64,000 bases of DNA from Streptomyces aurantiogriseus (GTDB lineage Bacteria; Actinomycetota; Actinomycetes; Streptomycetales; Streptomycetaceae), in the NCBI RefSeq assembly GCF_014649375.1, contig NZ_BMSX01000012.1:248001-312000 (forward strand). Direction: 5' to 3'. A model generated the notes under the pieces. That model had not been told where the DNA came from. It saw only the letters and a program-made list of their open reading frames with translations, and did no database searches. Below are positions 26,090 to 34,632 of this stretch, in pieces (within the stretch, counting starts at the first letter, position 1; each line of letters begins with the position of its first letter). A program made the translations under genes and the position numbers.

Positions 26090-27630
26090 GCCATGAGACG
26101 GACCTGGTCGCCGAGATCCGCGACCTGCGCGTGGAGATCGAGGGCCGCACGATCGTCGACGGCGTGCACCTGCGTGTGCCGGCCGGGAAGGTGACCGCCC
26201 TGGTCGGCACGTCCGGCAGCGGCAAGACCACGACGGGCCTGGCGCTGCTGGGCGAGTACCCGCCCGGTGCCCGTGTCACCGGCGAGGTACGCCTGGGCCG
26301 GGGCGGACCGGTCGGCTACGTGCCCCAGCACCCCGGCGCCGTCCTCAACCCCGCCCGCCGCGTCTCCGCGCTCCTCGACGACATCGCCCGCCCCCAGGTC
26401 CGCCATCTGCCCCGTGCCCGGCGCCGCACCGCCGCCCGCGCTCTGGTCCTGCGCGCCCTGTCCGACGCCCAGCTCCCCGAGGCCGAAGCCCTGCTGCGCC
26501 GCTACCCGCACCAGCTCTCCGGCGGACAGCAGCAACGCGTCGTCCTCGCCCAGGCGCTCCTGCTCGGCGCCCGCGTCGTCGTCGCCGACGAACCCACCAC
26601 CGGCCAGGACGCGCTGACCAAGAGCCGCATCGTCGACCGGTTCAGGTCGGTCGCGGCCCGCGGGATCGCGGTCGTGCTGCTCAGTCACGACCTCGACGTG
26701 GTCCGTGCCCTCGCCGACGACGTGCTCGTCCTGCGGGCGGGCCGGGTCGTGGAGTCGGGCCCGGCCGAGCGGCTGTGGCTCGCCCCTCGCCATGAATGGA
26801 CCCGCAGACTGCTCGACGCACGGCAGCCGCCCGCGGACCACGAGCCGTCGCCGTACACCCTCCGGCCCGCCCTGCGCGTCCGCGACCTCACCGCCCGCCA
26901 CCACGGCGTCGTCGTGCTGCGCACGCCGGAGCTGGCCCTGCACCCCGGCACCTCCCTGGCCGTCGTCGGCCGCTCGGGCAGCGGCAAGACCACCCTGGCC
27001 CGCTGCCTGGCCGGCCTCCACCGCGACCACGACGGCGAGATCCTCCTCGACGGCACTCCGCTGCCGCGCAGCGTACGACGGCGCTCGCACGCCCAACTGG
27101 CCGCCGTGCAGTACGTGTTCCAGGACGTGCGCGCCGCCTTCGACGAGTACCGCCCCGTCCTCGACCAAGTCGCCCGCACCGCGGTACGCCTGCGCGGCAC
27201 GGACCCCGCGACAGCACGGGAGGAGGCCCTGGCCACCCTGACGCGCCTCGGCCTGTCGCCCGACGTGCCCCACCGCCTCCCCGCCCGGCTCTCCGGCGGA
27301 GAACTCCAGCGCGCCGCCCTCGCCCGCGCCCTCCTCGCCCGGCCCAGGATCCTGATCTGCGACGAAATCACCTCCGGCCTCGACACGGTCACCCGGCGCG
27401 CCCTCCTCGACCTCCTCGTCGGCCTGCTGCGCGAGCGCGACGACCTGACCCTCGTCCTCATCACCCACGACCTGGACACCGCCCGCCTGGCCGACCGCAT
27501 CGCCGTACTGGACGCGGGTGAGGTCGTCGAACAGGGCCCGGCCCAGCGCGTTCTGACCGAGCCGCGGCATCCCTTCACCGTGTCGCTCATGGAGACGACG
27601 GCACGCCTGGAGGCGGGAACACGGCCCTGA
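26086..27630 (+). CDS. ABC transporter ATPase, two nucleotide-binding domains fused (DppDF/CntDF type)
   Basis: 514 residues, GTG at 26086 (GTGA overlap, GAGGGGACGACGCCC upstream). Two complete ATPase domains: first Walker A GTSGSGKTT (41-49), signature LSGGQQQR, Walker B VVVADEPTTGQD; second Walker A GRSGSGKTT (about 295-303), signature LSGGELQR, Walker B ILICDEITSGLD. Thus one polypeptide replaces the usual CntD plus CntF pair. It powers import through the two permeases and is the last gene of the operon; the next gene is convergent 23 bp away. Confidence 0.9.
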   Translation: MSHETDLVAEIRDLRVEIEGRTIVDGVHLRVPAGKVTALVGTSGSGKTTTGLALLGEYPPGARVTGEVRLGRGGPVGYVPQHPGAVLNPARRVSALLDDIARPQVRHLPRARRRTAARALVLRALSDAQLPEAEALLRRYPHQLSGGQQQRVVLAQALLLGARVVVADEPTTGQDALTKSRIVDRFRSVAARGIAVVLLSHDLDVVRALADDVLVLRAGRVVESGPAERLWLAPRHEWTRRLLDARQPPADHEPSPYTLRPALRVRDLTARHHGVVVLRTPELALHPGTSLAVVGRSGSGKTTLARCLAGLHRDHDGEILLDGTPLPRSVRRRSHAQLAAVQYVFQDVRAAFDEYRPVLDQVARTAVRLRGTDPATAREEALATLTRLGLSPDVPHRLPARLSGGELQRAALARALLARPRILICDEITSGLDTVTRRALLDLLVGLLRERDDLTLVLITHDLDTARLADRIAVLDAGEVVEQGPAQRVLTEPRHPFTVSLMETTARLEAGTRP

Positions 27631-27652
27631 GGCGGGCCCCCGGGAGGCGGAC

Positions 27653-28648
27653 TCAGCCGGCGAAGTCGTCGAGGAAGTCGACCAGACGGGGCTCGATCGG
27701 GTTGTCGAGTTCGTCCGTCTCCCAGAAGAGCACGTTCAGCAGCGCCATCGGGTACGCCGACCCGCCGTCGGGCAGGCCGGGCTGCGCCACCCTCGGCGTG
27801 TCGAGGTAGATCTCGTCCGCGTGGAACATGGCCGCCTCGAGCGGCTCGTCGAACTGGGTGCGGGGCCGGTACTGCCACACCACGCCGTCCCGGGTGCGGC
27901 GGACGACCTCGCCGACGTACCAGACGGCGCCCTGGACGAACGAGCCGCTCTTCGCGGCGAGGATCGCGGCGCTGTCGGCGAACCGGTCGCGCAGGACGGC
28001 CTCGAGCCGGTCGAGGGACTCGGGGGAGAAGTCCCAAGGCCCGGCCGCCCCCGCCTCCTGCGCCCAGGCGGGGAACTCCTCGGCGCGCCGGTCGAGCCAC
28101 CGCGTGAGTTCCGGGTGCTCCGCGCCGGTGCGGTGCGCGGCCTGCTCGGGATGGAGCGTGGTGACCGGCTTCCAGCCCGGAGCCTGTTCCTGCCTCCGTG
28201 CGACGGCGTCCTGGAGCCCGGCCACCTCGTCGGTGAGGACGCGGCCGGTGCGCGTGCGGGTCGCGCGCGCGATGAGCGCCAGGGGGGAGACGGGGCCGAG
28301 GCCGAGGGCGGGGTCGGGCCGGACGACGGGCCGGCCCGTCGAGGAACCGCGCACCTTGCGCGGTTCCCAGTCCCACCGTCCGCCCCCGACGCCCAGGAGC
28401 ACCTCACCGAGGTAGACCATCGCGCACACGGTCGGCCGGAAGTCCATGCCGACCTTCTCGTCGGCCGACCGGTACGCGTCGAGCAGGAACGCCTCGAGCG
28501 CTTCCAGCGAGGCGGCTCGGAAGTCGAACGGGAAGTCCTCGGGCAGCACTTCGGCACGCATCTCCCGGAGCACCGCCGGGATCTCGGCGATCCACAGGCC
28601 GAGTTCACGCTCGGACGCTTCGCCGCCGTGGTCGTCGGATCGGGTCAT
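27653..28648 (-). CDS. Hypothetical protein with internal duplication
   Basis: 331 residues, ATG at 28646-28648. I do not recognise a family. Two segments are alike: residues about 40-97 (PFDFRAASLEALEAFLLDAY ... YLGEVLLGVGGGRWDWEPR) and about 204-263 (PWDFSPESLDRLEAVLRDRF ... WYVGEVVRRTRDGVVWQYRPR). Each reads: WDF, helix, about 20 residues, YxGEV, short turn, aromatic W, RPR/EPR. So it is a tandem two-domain protein, probably cytosolic, with no signal or membrane part. It stands alone, convergent with the zincophore-like operon. Confidence 0.6.
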   Translation of the reverse strand: MTRSDDHGGEASERELGLWIAEIPAVLREMRAEVLPEDFPFDFRAASLEALEAFLLDAYRSADEKVGMDFRPTVCAMVYLGEVLLGVGGGRWDWEPRKVRGSSTGRPVVRPDPALGLGPVSPLALIARATRTRTGRVLTDEVAGLQDAVARRQEQAPGWKPVTTLHPEQAAHRTGAEHPELTRWLDRRAEEFPAWAQEAGAAGPWDFSPESLDRLEAVLRDRFADSAAILAAKSGSFVQGAVWYVGEVVRRTRDGVVWQYRPRTQFDEPLEAAMFHADEIYLDTPRVAQPGLPDGGSAYPMALLNVLFWETDELDNPIEPRLVDFLDDFAG

Positions 28649-28852
28649 GGGGCCACTGTAGAGACCGTGACTCGTGGGCTGTGTGAAGTGCCTGTGGATT
28701 CACGCAAGTTGTCTGCCAAAGCTGTCGAATTGCTGTGTGATTCATAGGTGCGCGGGTCTATCGTGGCCGCGCGGCGGACGTCACGGGGGCCTCATATGCC
28801 GCACCCGAACCCCTCATATGCCCCCCACCAGCGAGGGAAGAGGAACCACAAC

Positions 28853-31219
28853 TTGAGAGCACTCATCCGACCACCACGCAGGCTGCGCCTGGTCGTTCGC
28901 CTCGCCGCGGCGCTCGGGCTGGCCGGCACACTGACGCTGACCGGTCTTCCCGGCGTCGGCGTCGACAGTGCCAGCGCCGCGACCACCATCAAGGGCCAGC
29001 GCTGCGACCAGAAGTGGTTGAAGAAGAAGTACGACAGCACTCCGTCCACCTCCGGCTTCCCCGCCGGGACCGACCTGTACGAGCAGTGGCGGGGCAATCC
29101 GAAGAACTACAACTTCCCCTTGCAGGGCAAGGCGTTCGACGGACTGAAGCCGCCCACCAGGGCGGAGGCGGAGAAGGCGCGGTCCAAGTCGGTCGAGCAG
29201 TGGAAGAAGCAGGCCGCGGCGTCGGGCGAACCCGCCGACAAGGCCATGGAGATCTACGCCCGCTTCCTGTCCACCGGGCGCCCGGTCAGTGAGTTCAACA
29301 ACTGGTTCGACAAGATCTTCATCCGCAACGAGATCAACAACCACAAGGGCAGCGCCTTCGAGCAGCGCGTCGTCAAGGACTTCAACCTGATCGGCCCGGA
29401 CTGGCTGTGCGAGGTCACCGTCGAGGTCCGCGACGAGAACGGCAAGCTGCTGGCCCGCCGGAAGTACGACGCGTACAACCAGCGGATCAAGGAGTTCAAC
29501 GAGTTCAAGTCGAACGGCACGCACCGGGCCGACCAGCTCGCCGCCGACAGGATCATCGCCCGGCAGCCGGAGACCAAGGACCACACCTTCCGTCTGGTCG
29601 GCGGGAAGAAGGTGCCGCCGAACACCCTCGCCAAACTCCGCGAGTTCAACGCGGAACTGGAGCGGGAGCGCGGCAAGCCCAACCAGGTCCGGATCTTCGA
29701 GCGCCAGTACAACGGCATCCCGCAGACCAAGCCGATCCGGGGCTACAGCCGCTACGACACCTGGTTCAGCCCCGACCCGAACCAGGGCACCCGCGGACCG
29801 GCCAACGACCGCATCCGTGACTCCGCGCCCACCCCGGAGGACGCCCGCCGTCAGCAGGGCGCCGCACGCAACATCGACACCCGCGGCACCCTCCCGCGCG
29901 GCGGCCCCGGCGGCATCGACTTCTCCACCCTCGAACTCCGGTACGTCGGCGACCCCGTCAAGGGCAAGGGCATGACGTACTCGATGAAGGCCGACCACGT
30001 GCCCGACCCGGACACGAACCCGGGCTGGGGCGGCGAGGCCAAGATGACACTGGCCTCCGACAGCTTCTTCACCTGGCTCGCGCTCACCCCGGACAAGTTC
30101 TGGGTGAACCTCAACCCGGACGAGCCCGACCGGATCATGGACGACACGTTCGCCTCCACCGACGCCGGACGGATCCTGCTGGAAGCCGACCTTCAGATGA
30201 AGCACGACTTCTACAAGGCCATGGACCCCAAGACCGACCTCGGCAAGCAGTACTGGGCGGCCCTCCCCAAGGAGAACGGCTACCCGTGCATGCCGGGCCT
30301 GCGGAACTGGATCGAGCCCAAGCCCGCCAAGGTCCGGGAACAGGACGGCGGCATCTACATCCTCGACGCCCCGCTGGCCCTGAAGTCGACCGCGCAGACC
30401 ACGGTCACCCCCGGCCCGGGCGAGCCGATCTGCACCCCCGACGAGGCCGAGACCAAGGCGGCCCAGGCCGTCATCGACCGGATGATCGTCCCCGCGGTCG
30501 AGAAGACCATCAACACCGCGCCGCAGTACGCCGACCTGCGCCGCGTCTACACCTCCCGGGTCGCCGCGGAGTGGATCCGCCAGCAGGACACGCGGAAGGA
30601 GACCGACTTCCGGCCGATCATCAACAGCAACAAGGTCGACCGGTGGCCGCTGCGCGCCCCGAACCAGAACTGGGACAAGAACGAGCTCTTCCAGAAGTAC
30701 CGGAAGATCTACACCGAGGGTGAGTTCCAGTACGAGATCCCCGCCAACGGCACCACCCAGATCTACATCGTCGGCGGCGTCGACTTCTCCAAGTCGCCCA
30801 AGCAGAACATCTCCCGCACCCAGTTCAACGTGGAGAACCCGACGCTGGACCAGACGACGAAGACGTCGATGAAGGCCGACGACACGTCCTACCGGGACAC
30901 CGACACCGCCTATCTCGGCGCCGGCGTCGGCGGCACCAACGACACCGGCGGGGGTGGCGGCGACCCGTCGCCCGCCCCGACGCCGACCCCGTCGAAGCCC
31001 GGCGACGACGACCCCACGACCCCGGCGCCGGAACCGTCCGCCTCGGGCGGCGGCGGTCAGGGCAAGCCCACTCCGCCGGCGCACGGCCCGGACGGAAACC
31101 TCGCCGACACCGGGTCCGACACCCCCGTCGGGCTGATCGCCGGGCTCGCCGCGGCGCTCGCCGCCGTCGGCGGAGCCCTCGTGTGGTGGCTGCGCCGGCG
31201 CAGGGCGGCCACCGGCTGA
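28853..31219 (+). CDS. Secreted cell-wall protein with LAxTG sortase motif
   Basis: 788 residues from a TTG at 28853 preceded by AGAGGAA (an ATG at 28796 is possible but gives an overlong polar N-terminus). Residues 1-43 are a signal peptide (MRALIRPPRRLRLVVRLAAA onward to DSASAA). The large middle part (about 44-690) has no recognised fold; it holds a few cysteines and Trp-rich stretches such as GLRNWIEPKP. Residues about 700-748 are a Gly/Pro/Thr/Ser linker (PAPTPTPSKPG). The end is a sorting signal: LADTG (about 750-754), a hydrophobic stretch and RRRR tail. LAxTG is recognised by class E sortases of Streptomyces, which anchor proteins to peptidoglycan. Function on the cell surface unknown. 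A hairpin at 31248 terminates it. Confidence 0.82.
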   Translation: MRALIRPPRRLRLVVRLAAALGLAGTLTLTGLPGVGVDSASAATTIKGQRCDQKWLKKKYDSTPSTSGFPAGTDLYEQWRGNPKNYNFPLQGKAFDGLKPPTRAEAEKARSKSVEQWKKQAAASGEPADKAMEIYARFLSTGRPVSEFNNWFDKIFIRNEINNHKGSAFEQRVVKDFNLIGPDWLCEVTVEVRDENGKLLARRKYDAYNQRIKEFNEFKSNGTHRADQLAADRIIARQPETKDHTFRLVGGKKVPPNTLAKLREFNAELERERGKPNQVRIFERQYNGIPQTKPIRGYSRYDTWFSPDPNQGTRGPANDRIRDSAPTPEDARRQQGAARNIDTRGTLPRGGPGGIDFSTLELRYVGDPVKGKGMTYSMKADHVPDPDTNPGWGGEAKMTLASDSFFTWLALTPDKFWVNLNPDEPDRIMDDTFASTDAGRILLEADLQMKHDFYKAMDPKTDLGKQYWAALPKENGYPCMPGLRNWIEPKPAKVREQDGGIYILDAPLALKSTAQTTVTPGPGEPICTPDEAETKAAQAVIDRMIVPAVEKTINTAPQYADLRRVYTSRVAAEWIRQQDTRKETDFRPIINSNKVDRWPLRAPNQNWDKNELFQKYRKIYTEGEFQYEIPANGTTQIYIVGGVDFSKSPKQNISRTQFNVENPTLDQTTKTSMKADDTSYRDTDTAYLGAGVGGTNDTGGGGGDPSPAPTPTPSKPGDDDPTTPAPEPSASGGGGQGKPTPPAHGPDGNLADTGSDTPVGLIAGLAAALAAVGGALVWWLRRRRAATG

Positions 31220-31247
31220 CCTGACGGAGCGGCACCCGGACACCCCG

Positions 31248-31277
31248 GCCCCACCCCTTGCTTCCAGGGGGTGGGGC
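31248..31277 (+). terminator. Hairpin terminator after the sortase substrate gene
   Basis: Perfect 10-bp arms GCCCCACCCC and GGGGTGGGGC around a 10-nt loop, starting 28 bp after the stop of the LAxTG protein gene. Confidence 0.75.
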
Positions 31278-31383
31278 TGTCCGCTGCGTGGGGGACCCGC
31301 GGGCGTGGAAGCGGCCCCCGTGCCGCCGCGTGCGGTGTACTGCCGGGCAGGTCCGAGTGTGGCACGGATGCGGAGGTGGTGGG

Positions 31384-31791
31384 GTGGCCGGACGAGCGTG
31401 GAGCACGGCCGTCGCGGTCGTCCTCGCCGGCACCGTCGGCGCGTGCGGCACGGTCTCCGAACGCCGCGACGACGTACGGGCGGCCGCGGCCGCGTTCGAG
31501 ACGGCACTCGGCGAGAGCGCGTACGACCGGATGTGCGCGGCCCTCGCGCCGGGCACCCGGGAGGAACTGGAGCAGTCGGCCGGCACCCCGTGCGCCGAGG
31601 CACTCAGCGAGGAATCGCTCCCCGCGGGCGGAGACGTGCGCGGGACGGACGTCTACGGCAACCAGGCGCGGGCGGTGCTCGCCGGGGACACCCTGTTCCT
31701 CTCCCACTTCACCACCGGCTGGAAGGTGGTCGCCGCCGGCTGCCGGCAGCGGCCGCACCTGCCCTACCGGTGCCAGATCAAGAGCGGGTGA
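31384..31791 (+). CDS. Small hypothetical lipoprotein
   Basis: 135 residues from GTG at 31384 with GGAGG upstream. N-terminus VAGRAWSTAVAVVLAGTVGAC is a short lipoprotein signal with a lipobox ending GAC. The mature part carries FETALGESAYDRMCAALAPGTREELEQ and later a cysteine pair, a pattern seen in small actinobacterial lipoproteins of unknown function. Its stop overlaps the start of a 29-codon gene. Confidence 0.65.
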   Translation: MAGRAWSTAVAVVLAGTVGACGTVSERRDDVRAAAAAFETALGESAYDRMCAALAPGTREELEQSAGTPCAEALSEESLPAGGDVRGTDVYGNQARAVLAGDTLFLSHFTTGWKVVAAGCRQRPHLPYRCQIKSG

Positions 31792-31877
31792 GCGTGCGCA
31801 CGATGTTCACGGCGATCCTGCTGCTCGTCGGGGTCGGCCTCGCCTACCTCGCGGCCGTGGGACTGATGCAGCGGTGA
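31788..31877 (+). CDS. Very small single-pass membrane protein
   Basis: 29 residues; GTG at 31788 overlaps the lipoprotein stop by GTGA and its own stop overlaps the next start by GTGA. Sequence SVRTMFTAILLLVGVGLAY continues hydrophobic to a GLMQR end, so it is one membrane helix. Too short for most gene callers; tight coupling on both sides is the main support for its being real. Confidence 0.6.
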   Translation: MSVRTMFTAILLLVGVGLAYLAAVGLMQR

Positions 31878-32593
31878 GCGGGCCCGCGTCCCGGACCACG
31901 GCCTCGGAGCCCCGAGGCCTGTGGGGCTTCGTACGGGACAACGGGCTGGGGCTGTTCTTCACCGTCGCGTTCCTGCTGACCCTCGCCGGGCAGGCGATCG
32001 CGGGACACGCCGACTTCAACCACCAGATGCGCGCCGACCAGTTGCAGCCGGTCGGTTTCGGCACGTACGTGACCTCCTCCGACTTCGCGGTCGACGTGGC
32101 GGAGAACTGGCAGTCGGAGTACCTGCAGTTCTCGCTCTACATCGGTGCCACCGTCTGGCTGCTGCAGCGCGGCTCACCGGAGTCCAAGGAGCCCGGCAGG
32201 TCCGGCACCGAGTCCGACAAGGACCAACTGGTCGGCGAGCACGCCAGGGACAGCTCGCCCAAGTGGGCCGCGGCCCCCGGCTGGCGGCGCACGCTGTACT
32301 CCAATTCCCTGCTGCTGGTCATGGGCACGATCTTCGTGCTCTCCTGGCTGGTGCAGTCGATCACAGGTGTCGCCGCGTACAACGAGGAACAGTTGCGTCA
32401 ACTCCAGGCCCCGGTCAGCTGGTTCGACTACCTGAGCGCCGCCGACTTCTGGAACCGCACGCTGCAGAACTGGCAGTCCGAACTGCTCGCCGTCGCCTCG
32501 ATGGCGGTGCTGTCGATCTACCTGCGGCAGCGGGGCTCACCGGAGTCGAAGCCGGTCGGCTCCGCGCACGACGCCACCGGCGTCGAGGGCTGA
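31874..32593 (+). CDS. DUF6766-like membrane protein
   Basis: 239 residues, GTG at 31874 in GTGA overlap with the small membrane gene. FVRDNGLGLFFTVAFLLTLAG begins an internal duplication: NWQSEYLQFSLYIGATVWLLQRGSPESK in the first half matches NWQSELLAVASMAVLSIYLRQRGSPESK in the second, and each half has two hydrophobic helices. As I recall this is DUF6766. Function unknown. Last gene of a three-gene plus-strand unit with the lipoprotein and the 29-residue protein. Confidence 0.7.
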   Translation: MSGPASRTTASEPRGLWGFVRDNGLGLFFTVAFLLTLAGQAIAGHADFNHQMRADQLQPVGFGTYVTSSDFAVDVAENWQSEYLQFSLYIGATVWLLQRGSPESKEPGRSGTESDKDQLVGEHARDSSPKWAAAPGWRRTLYSNSLLLVMGTIFVLSWLVQSITGVAAYNEEQLRQLQAPVSWFDYLSAADFWNRTLQNWQSELLAVASMAVLSIYLRQRGSPESKPVGSAHDATGVEG

Positions 32594-32610
32594 CACCGCG
32601 CCGGCCGTGC

Positions 32611-32944
32611 TCAGCGCGGGGTGCCGGCGGTGCCTCGCAGCCCGCGCCACGCCTCGGCCCGCAGGCCCGCGTCGGACAGAACGTCCACCGCGGTGCAAGC
32701 CGGCGCCTCCGCGGGGCGGCCCTCGCCCGCACGGGCGGTGAAGGCGGTCGGCATGTCGGCCGCGTCCTGCCGTACGTCGAATCCGGCCCGGTGCAGCTCG
32801 TCCGTCAGAAGCGCGGCCGACCGCCGCTCCGCGAAGGCGTACTCGGGGTCGGTTCAGCGCCGTCGCGACGCCCCAGAGCGTGTCCGCCCGGCTCGTGACG
32901 TCTTCGTGGACGCGACGGTAGGTGGTGTCGGGGACAGGGGACAC
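32611..32944 (-). pseudogene. Decayed M20-family metallopeptidase/amidohydrolase
   Basis: Reading the minus strand from 32944, the start of a hydrolase (DTTYRRVHEDVTSRADTLWG, then VATALN) breaks off. One frame over it continues TDPEYAFAERRSAALLTDEL, then GFDVRQDAADMPTAFTARAG, which is the start of an AbgB/M20 peptidase. After the GEG there is an abrupt jump to AVDVLSDAGLRAEAWRGLRG and a stop at 32611-32613, like the last residues of the same family. So the gene has a frameshift near 32850 and has lost the entire middle, including the metal ligands. Not expressed as a working enzyme. Confidence 0.75.
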
Positions 32945-33022
32945 ACGGCCTCTCGGGCTTCGGCGGACCTTTCTTCCATGACACCGGGTTCCACCGGGTG
33001 GCGCGCCGACACGCGCCGGGGA

Positions 33023-33880
33023 TCAGCCGTCGGCCGGGACCGGGGGAGAGGCGGGCGCCTTCGCCAAGGCGGCCAGTTCGTCGGGGCTGCGGGGGCCGGG
33101 TTCCCCTTCGGTCAACAAGCCCTGGGCGTGCAGCAGTCGGGTGGCCGCGATGCCCCAGGGCAGCCGGAGGCCCGCCTGGTGGAGGAGGTCCGTGCGGGCC
33201 AGGGCGGTGGCCGCGGGGCCGGTGTGGGCGCCGGAGGGGGTGAGCAGGGCCGCGTCGTCGGCCCAGCGCAGGGCGAGGTCGACGTCATGGGTGGCCATCA
33301 CCACCGTCGTGCCGGACGCGCGCAGGGCGTCGAGGGTGGCGAGGAGGCGCTCCTGGCCGTCCGGGTCGAGTCCGGCGGTCGGTTCGTCGAGGATCAGCAC
33401 GCGCGGCCGCATCGCGACGGCGCCCGCGATCGCGGTCCGCTTGCGCTGGCCGTAGGAGAGCAGATGGGTGGGCCGGTCGGCCAGGGCGGTGATGTCCAGC
33501 GCGGCGAGCGCCTCCTCCACCCGGTCCCGCACCTCGGGGTCGGGCAGACCGAGGTTGAGCGGCCCGAACGACACGTCCTGCGCGACGGACGCGGCGAACA
33601 GCTGGTCGTCCGGGTCCTGCACCACCAGCTGGACCGTCGTCCGCAGCCGGGTCAGCCCCTTGCGGTCGTACGTCACCGGCTGCCCCTCGACCGTCAACGT
33701 GCCCGTGTGCGGGCGCAGTCCGCCGCTGAGCAGCCGCATCAGCGTCGTCTTGCCGCTGCCGTTGCGGCCGAGCAGCGCGAGCGCGCGTCCTTCGCGCACC
33801 TCGAAGTCGAGGCCGTCGAGCACGGCCGGACCGTCCTCGTACGCGAAGGAGGCGCCCCGCAGGACGACCAGCTCGCTCAT
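33023..33880 (-). CDS. cbiO: Cobalt ECF transporter ATPase
   Basis: 285 residues, ATG at 33878-33880 overlapping the cbiQ stop. ABC ATPase of the energy-coupling-factor type: LLGRNGSGKTTLMRLL (Walker A), QDPDDQLFAASVAQDV (Q-loop with the DDQL/F sequence typical of CbiO), LLSYGQRKRTAIAGAV (signature) and VLILDEPTAGLD (Walker B). C-terminal about 60 residues are an extra tail. Energises cobalt uptake with the cbiM, cbiN and cbiQ products upstream in the same operon. Confidence 0.92.
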   Translation of the reverse strand: MSELVVLRGASFAYEDGPAVLDGLDFEVREGRALALLGRNGSGKTTLMRLLSGGLRPHTGTLTVEGQPVTYDRKGLTRLRTTVQLVVQDPDDQLFAASVAQDVSFGPLNLGLPDPEVRDRVEEALAALDITALADRPTHLLSYGQRKRTAIAGAVAMRPRVLILDEPTAGLDPDGQERLLATLDALRASGTTVVMATHDVDLALRWADDAALLTPSGAHTGPAATALARTDLLHQAGLRLPWGIAATRLLHAQGLLTEGEPGPRSPDELAALAKAPASPPVPADG

Positions 33881-34626
33881 GACAGGGGCCTTTCCAGTAC
33901 GAAGGTGAGGGTGGCCAGCGCCACGAGGAGCCCGGCGCCGGCCACCGTGAAGCGGACGGAGACGCGGGCCTCGGGCACCAGCACGCGCAGGGTGCCGTCA
34001 TAGCCGCGTCCGGCGAGCCCGGCCTGGAGCCGCGCCGCCCGGTCGAAGGCCCGCACGAACGCGGTGGCCCCGAGCCCGGCCAGGGAACGCCACTCGGCGG
34101 CCCGGGAGGTGTGCCCGAGCCGGGCCGCCTGGGCCTCCCGGATCCGGCGCACGGAGTCGAGCAGCAGGAAGCTCATGCGGTACGTCACCAGGGCGACGTC
34201 CACGACCGGCGCGGGCACACCGGCCCGCACCAGACGCGGCAGCAGGTCGGACATCGGCGTGGTGAACGCGAACAGCAGGACGCCGAGGGACGCGGCCGAG
34301 GTCCGCAGCATCAGCTCCCCCGCGCGCACCGGCCCGCCGTCGGCCAGGCTCACGAACCCCTCGGGCCCGCCCACCTGGACGAGCAGTGTGACCGCGCCGG
34401 TCGCGCAGAAGCCCAGCGGCACCCGGTAGGCGCGCCACAGCCGGCGGGCCGGCACACCCGCCGGGCCCAGCAGCAGGGCGAGCGCCGTCACCAGCACCAG
34501 GGCCGCGCCCGGCCACGGCGGCAGCGAGATCGCGAGCACGGTGAGGCCGAGGCCGAGCACGGCCTTGTCCACGGGATGACGGTGGCGCCAGCGGCTGCTG
34601 TGCGCCGCCGCGTCGATCGGCAGCAC
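33877..34626 (-). CDS. cbiQ: Cobalt ECF transporter transmembrane coupling protein
   Basis: 249 residues, GTG at 34624-34626. Multi-pass T-component with DKAVLGLGLTVLAISL early, several hydrophobic helices, and the C-terminal coupling helix carrying ARLGHTSRAAEW and AGLAGRGYDG-type Arg-rich motifs (QAGLAGRGYDGTLR), which contact the ATPase. Follows cbiN by 6 bp. Part of the cbiMNQO cobalt importer. Confidence 0.9.
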   Translation of the reverse strand: MLPIDAAAHSSRWRHRHPVDKAVLGLGLTVLAISLPPWPGAALVLVTALALLLGPAGVPARRLWRAYRVPLGFCATGAVTLLVQVGGPEGFVSLADGGPVRAGELMLRTSAASLGVLLFAFTTPMSDLLPRLVRAGVPAPVVDVALVTYRMSFLLLDSVRRIREAQAARLGHTSRAAEWRSLAGLGATAFVRAFDRAARLQAGLAGRGYDGTLRVLVPEARVSVRFTVAGAGLLVALATLTFVLERPLS

Positions 34627-34632
34627 GAGCGC

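Noticed and set aside
31248-31383. A start for the small lipoprotein at 31258
   Set aside because: It would begin inside the terminator hairpin and lacks a ribosome-binding site; the GTG at 31384 follows GGAGG and gives a proper lipoprotein signal.
28814-31603. A 929-codon open frame antisense to the LAxTG protein gene
   Set aside because: It is a high-GC shadow: no ribosome-binding site, low-complexity Gly/Val/Asp composition and no family motif. The plus-strand gene has signal peptide, sorting signal and terminator.
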